Assembly: GCA_016199025.1 (NCBI GenBank)
Contig: JACQHM010000129.1
Coordinates: 1-13,632, forward strand
DNA from: Candidatus Methylomirabilota bacterium
GTDB lineage: Bacteria > Methylomirabilota > Methylomirabilia > Methylomirabilales > JACQHM01
DNA length: 13,632 nucleotides
Direction: 5' to 3'
Shown here: piece after piece, positions 6,786-12,603 of the stretch
Layout: each line of letters opens with the position of its first letter
Position numbering within the stretch: the first letter of the stretch is position 1
Position numbers and translations under genes: made by a program
Notes under the pieces: model-generated
Databases searched by the model: none
What the model saw: the letters and a program-made list of their open reading frames with translations, nothing else
What the model was told of the DNA's origin: nothing

Positions 6786-7994
6786 ATGGAAACAGGACGT
6801 TTAAGAAAGGTCGGGCCGGTGGCCCTGATGTTCTTCTACCTGGCCATCGCCTTGGAGGTGGTCATCATGATCACCCCCTTTACCGTCTACTTCTACTCGG
6901 TCTATGCCCCTATCCTAAACCGGCTGGAGGCGTCTCCCTGGACCGCCTGGCTCACCGCGTTCTTCCTTCCCCACATCTCTTACACAGGGGATCCGCTCCT
7001 CGGGACCCTCGCCACCCTCGGCCCGATCCTGTTGGGCGCAGGGCTCCTCATCTTCTTCGTCTGCGCCTTCCAGGTCTACTCGGCGAAGCTCTTCAAAAGG
7101 GGCGTCGTCTCGGGGGGTCTCTACGCCAGGATCCGTCACCCCCAGTATCTGGGGTTGGGGATCGCCGGGGCCGGGCTTCTCCTCTACTGGCCCCGCTTCA
7201 TCATCCTGATCCTCTACTTGAGCATGCTCTTCGTGTACGACCTCCTGGCGCGCAATGAGGAGGGGAGGATGCTCCGGAAATACGGGAACGGCTACCGGCA
7301 GTATATGGAGAAGGTCCCCATGTTCCTCCCGGGGAATCCTGGCGGAAGGCTCTTCACGGCCTTGACAAGGGGGATGGCCCGGAAGGGCCTGGCCCTGGTC
7401 CTTCTCTATGCGATCGTCCTCGGTGGTGGGATCGGGGCGGCCTTTGCCCTCCGGGCCTACACGAGGACAAAGGTGCCCGTCCTCTACGATGAAAATCTCG
7501 TAGCGGTCTCTTTAACGCCTAGCGACAGGGGGAGGATAGAAGGCCTCCTCCAGGTGGCCCTATCCAGTCCAGAGGTTGTCCCCCTCCTGGAAAAGTTCCA
7601 CGGCAAGAACGGCCACACCCTCATCGCCTACATCCTCCCCCAGGAGTACATGATGCAGCACCTCCTGGCCGATTTGGGTGAGCACGAGGCCCACCACGGG
7701 AGGGGGGAACAGGGGGGCTTCTTGGCGGTCCTCAAGCACCTGGGGGAAATGTACCTGTTAAAGCCGTTCCGCCAACTGAAGGCCGGGGGGAAGGCGGTCG
7801 AGAAGCGGATCATCTTCGCCGAGGCCAAGACCGCCGCCGGGGAGGATGTCCCTTCCCAACGGGCCCTTTCGGCCGATGTCCTCCGCTACCCCCTCTTCTT
7901 CGCCGACCTGGATGCCGCTCGAGGGAAGGTGACCCTGACCATGGAGACGCCGAGGCGCCACTCCTGGGGGACCATCCCGGTCCCGGCCTTTTAG
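6786..7994 (+). CDS. Isoprenylcysteine/phospholipid methyltransferase-like membrane protein with extra C-terminal domain
   Basis: The N-terminal half (residues 1-190) is a multi-span membrane protein of the ICMT/PEMT-like superfamily. It has spans near 13-35, 72-95 and 122-150, the signature RHPQYLGL (117-124), and RNEEGRMLRKYGNGYRQYMEKVPMFLP, where the paired Glu and Tyr belong to the S-adenosylmethionine-binding end of the family. A further span (about 203-223) leads to a C-terminal domain of about 180 residues that I do not recognise; it contains an HEAHHGRGEQ stretch (300-309). Family members usually end soon after the MxxVPxxLP region, so the roughly 200-residue extension is unusual. I chose the ATG at 6786 because GGGGGAGG (6772-6779) precedes it. 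It is the first gene behind sigma-54 promoter 2. The methyl acceptor is unknown. Confidence 0.8.
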   Translation: METGRLRKVGPVALMFFYLAIALEVVIMITPFTVYFYSVYAPILNRLEASPWTAWLTAFFLPHISYTGDPLLGTLATLGPILLGAGLLIFFVCAFQVYSAKLFKRGVVSGGLYARIRHPQYLGLGIAGAGLLLYWPRFIILILYLSMLFVYDLLARNEEGRMLRKYGNGYRQYMEKVPMFLPGNPGGRLFTALTRGMARKGLALVLLYAIVLGGGIGAAFALRAYTRTKVPVLYDENLVAVSLTPSDRGRIEGLLQVALSSPEVVPLLEKFHGKNGHTLIAYILPQEYMMQHLLADLGEHEAHHGRGEQGGFLAVLKHLGEMYLLKPFRQLKAGGKAVEKRIIFAEAKTAAGEDVPSQRALSADVLRYPLFFADLDAARGKVTLTMETPRRHSWGTIPVPAF

Positions 7995-8003
7995 GGGGAG
8001 ACG

Positions 8004-8357
8004 ATGTGGTGCCACCTGATCCTGTTCATGCCGGCCCTGGCCCTCCCGGTCTTCTTCGTTCTGCCCCTCCAGGCAGCCCTCCCGATTTACCTCTTCCTGG
8101 TCGCCCTGTCGGGCCTGGTGTACGTGGCTATCGTCAAGGCGTTCCGCCTGCCGATCCAGACGGGCCGGGAGGGGATGATCGGCAAAACAGGGGAGGTGGT
8201 TGTGGATCTTCAGCCCGAGGGGGTGGTCCGGTATCAGAACGAGCTCTGGTCGGCCCGCGCTTCGGAGCGGCTCGTCAAAGGGGAGAAGGTGGTGATCGTA
8301 AACGTGGACAACCTGAAGGTTATTGTCCGGCGGGTCTCTGCACGGCCCGTCGTGTAA
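8004..8357 (+). CDS. Small NfeD-like membrane protein
   Basis: This 117-residue protein has two hydrophobic segments (about 3-22 and 25-46) and then a soluble beta-rich domain. GREGMIGKTGEVVVDLQPEG, then YQNELWSARASERLVKGEKVVIVNVDNLKVIVRRV follows the NfeD C-terminal OB-fold pattern (G-x-x-G-x-a, P-x-G-x-V, GE-x-w-x-A, i-x-x-G-x-x-V-x-V). NfeD proteins work with membrane stomatin/prohibitin-like proteins or proteases; neither partner gene is in this window. The gene begins 9 bp after its neighbour, with GGGGGAG at 7994-8000. The short form without a ClpP-like protease domain is common. Its presence suggests membrane upkeep, but that is inference. Confidence 0.8.
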   Translation: MWCHLILFMPALALPVFFVLPLQAALPIYLFLVALSGLVYVAIVKAFRLPIQTGREGMIGKTGEVVVDLQPEGVVRYQNELWSARASERLVKGEKVVIVNVDNLKVIVRRVSARPVV

Positions 8358-8372
8358 AGGAAGGAGGAGGCG

Positions 8373-8813
8373 ATGCGAGCAGTGGTTTCTGTCGTCGTGG
8401 CGTCCGTGCTGCTGGCGGTGGCGGCTGTCACCTTCGGGCAGGAGGGGGAGACGAAGACCCATCAGGGAGGAGGGGTGACCATTGAGGCGACCTACCTGGG
8501 CGTCCAGCAGGAGGGCGACCGGGAGGTGATCAAGATCGAGGTCAAGATGGATACCCACTCGGTCGGATTGGATCAGTACCAGATGGAGGCCCTCTCGGCC
8601 TTGAGGGATGGGCAAGGGAGGGAGCTCAGGCCGGTCAGATGGGTGTCCGCTTCGGGAGGCGGCCATCATCGGGCGGGGGTCCTTCTCTTCCCGGTGGTGG
8701 ATTCCTCAGGCAGACCGTTCATCGCAAAGGAGAGCCAGTACCTCGAGTTGGTCATTCGCAATGTGGCAGGGGTGAAGGAGAGGACCTTCCGGTGGAAGCC
8801 CGCCCAGTCCTAA
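8373..8813 (+). CDS. Secreted protein of unknown function with GGHHRAG motif
   Basis: This 146-residue protein has an N-terminal signal peptide (MRAVVSVVVASVLLAVAAVTFGQ, cleavage probably near residue 22). The mature part appears to be a compact beta-rich domain: GGVTIEATYLG, then KIEVKMDTHSVGLDQYQMEALSALRDGQGRELRPVRW, then SASGGGHHRAGVLLFPV and YLELVIRNVAGVKERTFRW. The spacing of DTHS, W and GGHHRAG recalls uncharacterised bacterial and archaeal exported proteins that I know only by pattern. The two adjacent His and the DTHS His might bind metal, which is inference. A strong GGAAGGAGGAGG (8359-8370) precedes the ATG, and the gene starts 15 bp after its neighbour. It is the third gene of the sigma-54 operon. 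Confidence 0.85.
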   Translation: MRAVVSVVVASVLLAVAAVTFGQEGETKTHQGGGVTIEATYLGVQQEGDREVIKIEVKMDTHSVGLDQYQMEALSALRDGQGRELRPVRWVSASGGGHHRAGVLLFPVVDSSGRPFIAKESQYLELVIRNVAGVKERTFRWKPAQS

Positions 8814-8852
8814 GCGGCGCGGAATTTGGGCGACACGTTCGCCCGCGCCGCT
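8813..8852 (+). other. Strong intercistronic hairpin
   Basis: AGCGGCGC (8813-8820) pairs with GCGCCGCT (8845-8852), and inside it GGGCG (8828-8832) with CGCCC (8840-8844); GGAATTT is left as a bulge on one side. It begins at the last base of the preceding stop codon. No T-run follows, so it more likely stabilises or processes the mRNA between genes three and four than terminates it. Confidence 0.5.
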
Positions 8853-8899
8853 CGCCCCGGCTGAAAAGGAGGTGGTGCCCGGAGGACGTGGGTTCGTGG

Positions 8900-8930
8900 G
8901 TTCATCTGAAGTGGTTCATTACCGATGAAC
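8900..8930 (+). promoter_or_regulatory. GTTCAT/ATGAAC inverted repeats in the leader of the cupredoxin-like gene
   Basis: GTTCATC (8900-8906) and GATGAAC (8924-8930) are perfect inverted copies. A second GTTCAT (8914-8919) competes for the same right arm with a 5-nt loop. This could be an operator or two alternative RNA hairpins 16 bp before the start codon. No sigma-54 or obvious sigma-70 promoter is visible in the 133-bp gap. Confidence 0.3.
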
Positions 8931-8946
8931 AGAGGGAGGAGATTCG

Positions 8947-9405
8947 ATGCGCAAGGGATCGATTCGGGTCACGTTCCTGACGATGCTGGTTGCCTTGTTG
9001 GCCGTGAGCGTGAACGGTGTCCTGGCTGAGCAGGAAGGCCATGAAGGCAAGGTGCCTCACAAAACCAGCAAGGTCATCTCCCTGGCCGGGGGGACGGTAT
9101 CCCCGGAGACCTTAGAGATCACCCGGGGGGACACGGTGATCTGGTTCGCCGTGGATCAGCCTGCCATGGTGTACTTCTCCGAGGGCACCCCGGTGAAGCT
9201 GGCCTGCGTGGCCCCCACCCGGTTCAGGCTGAACGAGGAGGAGGCGTACACTTCCGGGCTCATCCCTCCCGGGGGGACGGCCAGCCTCTGCTTCGTCGAG
9301 CCCGGCACCTTCAATTACGCGGTGTTCTTTAGGGGCGGTGTGGAGGCTGGCGGTCGCGTCAGCCCCGGCCCCGGCGTGCCAGCGGGGCGGATCATCGTCA
9401 AGTGA
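8947..9405 (+). CDS. Secreted cupredoxin-like protein lacking type-1 copper ligands
   Basis: This 152-residue exported protein has a signal peptide of about 27 residues (ending GVLA). The body follows the cupredoxin strand order: SPETLEITRGDTVIWFAVD matches the usual first core (VxxGDTVxWxN), and PPGGTASLCFVEPGTFNYAVFF matches the region that normally leads into Cys-x-x-His-x-x-Met. The Cys-His-Met cluster is missing after FNY, and no His follows the first core, so a type-1 copper site is unlikely. Cys87 (KLACVAP) and Cys115 (SLCFVEP) could form a disulfide. The start is the ATG at 8947 behind AGGGAGGAG. It is the last gene before the terminator at 9426. Binding of another ligand or a purely structural role is possible. 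Confidence 0.8.
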   Translation: MRKGSIRVTFLTMLVALLAVSVNGVLAEQEGHEGKVPHKTSKVISLAGGTVSPETLEITRGDTVIWFAVDQPAMVYFSEGTPVKLACVAPTRFRLNEEEAYTSGLIPPGGTASLCFVEPGTFNYAVFFRGGVEAGGRVSPGPGVPAGRIIVK

Positions 9406-9425
9406 CTTTGATTGGTGGGAGGGAG

Positions 9426-9479
9426 GCCCGGGCCTTCGGGGATCGTGGGAGTCCTCAAGGCCCGGGCTTTTCCTTTCTT
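9426..9479 (+). terminator. Rho-independent terminator of the sigma-54 operon
   Basis: GCCCGGGCCTT (9426-9436) pairs perfectly with AAGGCCCGGGC (9457-9467) around a 20-nt loop, followed at once by TTTTCCTTTCTT. This is the clearest terminator in the window and separates the operon from the kinase gene. Confidence 0.9.
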
Positions 9480-9589
9480 CCCTTCCCCATCCGCTTCCCA
9501 ATGAGGTAAAATGCTCTGAGGCGATCACGTCTTCAGGGACAAGCCCACCGGACACGGGCACCCTTTGGGGGTATCCTCGGAGAGAACCG

Positions 9590-10945
9590 ATGGGGTTTCG
9601 AGGATGGTTCAGGCTGAACCTGGAGCAGGCCGAGCTGGCCTTTGCGGTCTTCAAGACCCTGGCCTTCGTCGGAGCAGTGGCCGCCCTGTTCTTAGCCCCC
9701 GTCAGGCCGGAGCACCAGGTCCACCTTCCGCCCCTGCTGGCCTTCTTCCTTCTCTATCATCTTCTCCTCTATGGAGCCGCCTTCCGATGGCGGTGGGCGA
9801 TCCGGGGGATCCTCCTCGCCATCCTCGCCTGCGACCTCCTCTTTGTCTTCTTCCTGGTCTGGTTCACCGGGGGCTTCGAAAGCCATTTCTACCTCCTTTT
9901 CTATCTGATCATTACCATGAGCGCGTATTTCTTCGGCTTTCCCATCGGACTTGGTTCGGCCGTTGTCTCAGGGCTTCTCTACATGGGGGCCTCCTTCGCC
10001 AGCCATCCTGAAGCGGTCCACCTCGGGCATCTCTCGGCCAGGATTGCCCTCTTCGGCCTCTTCGGGGTCTCGGTCGGGTTCCTCTCAGAGCGGGATCGCC
10101 GGTATCGGGCCGCCGTCGAGCAGTTGAACCGAGAGCTTCACCAGGCTTACCGGGAGCTTCAGGCGGCTCAAGAGCGGCTTATCCAGGCCGAGCGGTTGAG
10201 CACCATCGGCAAGATGTCGGCGAAGGTGGCCCATGAGATCAGGAACCCGTTAAGCGCCATTCACCTGAACGCTGAGTTGTTGGAGGATGAGATCGAGCAC
10301 CTCCAGGGGGCCTCAAAAGAGGAGGCCTCAGGCCTGCTCGCCTCCATCAAGACCCAGGTCCAGGCCCTGGCCGAGCTGACCGAGGAGTACCTCCGCTTTG
10401 CCCGGATGCCGGAGCCGAAGCCTCAACCGGAGGCGATCAATGAGATCGTTGCCGACCTGGTGGACTTCCTGGTGCCAGAAAGCGCCGAGAGGGGTATCGT
10501 GATCGAGTCCAGGTTTGCCCCTGACCTCCCAACCGTCTTGGTGGATCGGCGGCAGCTCCGTCAGGCCCTCTTGAACATCACGAGGAACGCCTTCGAGGCG
10601 ATGCCTGACGGCGGCCACCTGGTCATCGTGACGCGACGGGCCGGTCGCGGTTCCCCGATCGCCGGTCCCGAGAAACGAAAACCAAATAGCCGACCACCCA
10701 CGATGGACGCTGAGTTCGTCGAAATCAGCGTCTCAGACACAGGAGTCGGCATCCCGCCCGAGAGCCTGGGGAGGATCTTCGAGCCCTTCTTTACCACCAA
10801 AGGGGAGGGGACAGGGTTAGGATTGACCATTGTCAGGCAGATCGTGGAGCAGCAGGGGGGGACCATCGCCTGTCAGAGCGTTCCAGGGGAGGGGACGACG
10901 TTCACCATCAGGCTTCCCCTTTCCTCGGGGAAGGGAGCATCATGA
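9590..10945 (+). CDS. Membrane histidine kinase, partner of the adjacent NtrC-type regulator
   Basis: This is a 451-residue sensor kinase. The N-terminal 165 residues are hydrophobic, with about five or six spans (about 15-36, 48-64, 70-92, 98-116, 118-135 and 147-165) and only short loops, so the signal is probably sensed in or near the membrane. A coiled coil (about 168-205) leads to the HisKA domain with phosphoacceptor His215 in KVAHEIRNPLSAIHLNAELL. The ATPase domain shows the N box (NITRNAFEA, 329-337), DTGVGI (383-388), FEPFFTTK (397-404) and GTGLGL (407-412). A loop of about 24 residues rich in Pro, Arg and Lys (352-375) splits the domain. The ATG at 9590 has GGAGAG upstream; longer in-frame starts would cross the terminator. 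The stop overlaps the next start (ATGA). Confidence 0.94.
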   Translation: MGFRGWFRLNLEQAELAFAVFKTLAFVGAVAALFLAPVRPEHQVHLPPLLAFFLLYHLLLYGAAFRWRWAIRGILLAILACDLLFVFFLVWFTGGFESHFYLLFYLIITMSAYFFGFPIGLGSAVVSGLLYMGASFASHPEAVHLGHLSARIALFGLFGVSVGFLSERDRRYRAAVEQLNRELHQAYRELQAAQERLIQAERLSTIGKMSAKVAHEIRNPLSAIHLNAELLEDEIEHLQGASKEEASGLLASIKTQVQALAELTEEYLRFARMPEPKPQPEAINEIVADLVDFLVPESAERGIVIESRFAPDLPTVLVDRRQLRQALLNITRNAFEAMPDGGHLVIVTRRAGRGSPIAGPEKRKPNSRPPTMDAEFVEISVSDTGVGIPPESLGRIFEPFFTTKGEGTGLGLTIVRQIVEQQGGTIACQSVPGEGTTFTIRLPLSSGKGAS

Positions 10946-12303
10946 ACGGATCAGAAGTTCGTAGGACTATCCTGGTGGCAGACGATGACAGGGCGATCAG
11001 GGAGGCCCTGGCCAAAATCCTGAGCAAAGAGGGGTTCCAGGTTCTCCTGGCCGAGGATGGGCGGAAGGCCCTCGACCTCCTCCGGACCCACAGGGCCCAG
11101 ATCATCCTGGCCGACCTGAAGATGCCGGGGCTGTCGGGCCTGGAGCTCTTAAAGGCGGCGAAGGCTATCAGCCCGGAGGTCGAGGTCATCATGATCACCG
11201 GCCACGGGAGCATCGAGGAGGCCGTGGAGGCGATGAAGGAGGGGGCCTACGATTTCATCACCAAGCCCTTCCAGCGGGTGAGCCTCATGAAGGCCGTCCG
11301 GAAAGCCTTGGAGAAGCAGGCCTTGGTCGTGGAGAACCGGGCCCTCCAGGCGCGTCTTGTGGAGCTCCAACAGCAGGGGCGGATCATCGGGACCAGCCCG
11401 GCGATGCAACGGGTCCTGGAGCTGGTTGAGCAGGTCGCGGGGAGTTCGGCGACCATCCTGATCCAGGGGGAGAGCGGGACGGGGAAGGAGCTGATCGCCA
11501 ACGCCATCCATGCCTTCAGCCCCCGCCACGATCGGCCCTTTCTCAAGGTGAACTGCGCCGCCATCCCCGAGACCTTGTTGGAGTCAGAGCTGTTCGGGTA
11601 TGAGAAAGGGGCCTTCACGGGGGCCTTCGCCCGGAAGGCGGGACGCTTTGAGATGGCCCACGAAGGGACTATGTTCCTAGACGAAGTCGGGGACCTGCAT
11701 CCCGGGACCCAGGCGAAGCTCCTCCGGGTCCTCCAGGAGGGGGAGTTCGAGCGGCTGGGGGGGACCAAGACCCTGAAGGTGGATATCCGGATCATCGCCG
11801 CCACAAACACGGACCTCGCCCAGGCCGTCAGGGAGAAGCGGTTCCGGGAGGACCTTTACTACCGTCTGAACGTGATCACCATCCCCCTCCCCCCGTTACA
11901 GGAGCGGCAGGAGGACATCCCCCTGCTGACCCATCATTTCTTAAGGATCTCCGCCGCGAAAAACAACAAAGCCTTGGAAGGCTTCACTCCCGAGGTTTTG
12001 GACCTCCTCCAGACCTACCCTTGGCCGGGGAATGTCCGGGAGCTGGAGAACGCCATCGAGCGGGCCGTTGTCTTGAGCAAGGGCCGACTGATCGAGCCAA
12101 AGGACCTTCCCGAGACCATCACCGGGCAGGGGCCAAGCGAACGGGAGCGGGCCATCACCATTCCTTTGGGGACCCCCTTGGAAGAGGTCGAGCAGCGGTT
12201 GATCGAGGCGACCCTGGAGCAGACCAAGGGGGACAAGACCCTGGCGGCCAAGCTCTTAGGGATCGCCAGCCGGACCATCTACCGGAAGCTGAAGCAGAAG
12301 TAA
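10942..12303 (+). CDS. NtrC-family sigma-54 response regulator
   Basis: This 453-residue regulator is complete. The receiver domain (about 9-122) has the acidic pair in VADDD, phosphoacceptor Asp58 (ILADLKMPGLSG), Thr86 and Lys108. The AAA+ domain (about 148-380) has Walker A GESGTGKE (176-183), GAFTGA (223-228), Walker B GTMFLDEVGD (242-251), FREDLYYRLNV and WPGNVRELENAIERAVVL. The Fis-type helix-turn-helix ends the protein (TLAAKLLGIASRTIYRKLKQK). No residue essential for phosphorylation, ATP use or sigma-54 contact is missing. It overlaps the kinase gene by 4 bp. It lies directly upstream of sigma-54 promoter 3 and downstream of promoters 1 and 2. I infer that it binds the TGACA-N3-TGTCA sites; the sequence does not prove which of the two activators in the window does so. 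Confidence 0.96.
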   Translation: MNGSEVRRTILVADDDRAIREALAKILSKEGFQVLLAEDGRKALDLLRTHRAQIILADLKMPGLSGLELLKAAKAISPEVEVIMITGHGSIEEAVEAMKEGAYDFITKPFQRVSLMKAVRKALEKQALVVENRALQARLVELQQQGRIIGTSPAMQRVLELVEQVAGSSATILIQGESGTGKELIANAIHAFSPRHDRPFLKVNCAAIPETLLESELFGYEKGAFTGAFARKAGRFEMAHEGTMFLDEVGDLHPGTQAKLLRVLQEGEFERLGGTKTLKVDIRIIAATNTDLAQAVREKRFREDLYYRLNVITIPLPPLQERQEDIPLLTHHFLRISAAKNNKALEGFTPEVLDLLQTYPWPGNVRELENAIERAVVLSKGRLIEPKDLPETITGQGPSERERAITIPLGTPLEEVEQRLIEATLEQTKGDKTLAAKLLGIASRTIYRKLKQK

Positions 12304-12335
12304 GGGGGTTTGGGTCCCAGCGGACCAAAACGCCC
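12304..12335 (+). terminator. Possible weak terminator or hairpin after the regulator gene
   Basis: GGTCC (12313-12317) pairs with GGACC (12322-12326) around CAGC. The outer TTT/AAA and GGG/CCC pairs extend the stem with small bulges, starting right after the stop codon. A T-run is missing, so termination is uncertain. Confidence 0.3.
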
Positions 12336-12340
12336 TCCAT

Positions 12341-12353
12341 CGACATTTTGTCA
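12341..12353 (-). promoter_or_regulatory. Putative enhancer site for promoter 3
   Basis: Read on the minus strand this is TGACA-AAA-TGTCG, one base from the perfect palindrome. It is centred 93 bp upstream of the -24 GG at 12440. The following bases TCAATCCCC and GAGG repeat those beside the site at 6601. Confidence 0.6.
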
Positions 12354-12400
12354 ATCCCCGAGGCTTCCTGCCTTTCCAGGCTTCCATTCTATCCCTGAAA

Positions 12401-12413
12401 AATCAAATGGTTA
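12401..12413 (+). promoter_or_regulatory. IHF-like site upstream of sigma-54 promoter 3
   Basis: AATCAAATGGTTA is a perfect WATCAANNNNTTR match, centred 33 bp upstream of the -24 GG, exactly as in promoter 2. The flanking bases TGAAA before it resemble the TGGAA at 6665. Confidence 0.65.
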
Positions 12414-12435
12414 CGTGACTCCGACCATTTCAAGG

Positions 12436-12454
12436 TTCTGGCATCTCCTTTGCT
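12436..12454 (+). promoter_or_regulatory. Sigma-54 promoter 3, for the lipoprotein gene
   Basis: TTCTGGCATCTCCTTTGCT has GG at 12440-12441 and GC at 12452-12453 with 10 nt between them. Transcription should begin near 12465, leaving a long leader of about 140 nt before the gene at 12604. Confidence 0.8.
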
Positions 12455-12464
12455 TACTCTTTAC

Positions 12465-12603
12465 CAGGGGGTAAGGATCTCGGTAGAGCCGTCGGTAGCG
12501 GACGGGTGAGCCATCGAGGTTATGAACGCGACGCGGACTGCGTGGCGGTCCTGGGCTCGATTGACATCGTCCTGGGGGAGGTCTCGATCGGTAGGAGGAG
12601 ACG
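12465..12603 (+). other. Long leader between promoter 3 and the lipoprotein gene; possible gene remnant
   Basis: A short frame from a GTG at 12506 to a stop at 12635-12637 encodes 43 residues containing DCVAVLGSIDIVLGEV, which reads like protein sequence, while its tail overlaps the lipoprotein start and looks random. A different frame upstream reads LYQGVRISVEPSVADG before a stop. Together they may be a frameshifted remnant of a small gene. I do not recognise a family. Confidence 0.2.

Noticed and set aside
8006..8485. Long open frame of 159 codons overlapping the NfeD-like and GGHH genes
   Set aside because: It is rich in Pro, Gly and Arg, has no domain character, and conflicts with two genes that have good ribosome-binding sites and sensible proteins. 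GC-rich DNA gives such shadows.
7758..8669. Minus-strand open frame of 303 codons
   Set aside because: It is antisense to three supported genes and its translation is low-complexity His/Asp/Gln/Arg sequence typical of antisense frames in GC-rich DNA.
8639..8980. Frame containing WVHLKWFITDEQREEIR between genes three and four
   Set aside because: It looks protein-like only over a short stretch, overlaps both neighbours, and no usable start with a ribosome-binding site is present.
9500..9520. TAAAAT near 9508 as a -10 box for the kinase gene
   Set aside because: No convincing -35 box stands at the proper distance, so a promoter call would be guesswork.
9338..9589. N-terminal extension of the histidine kinase to 9338
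   Set aside because: It would overlap the cupredoxin-like gene and run through a strong terminator; the added residues look random.
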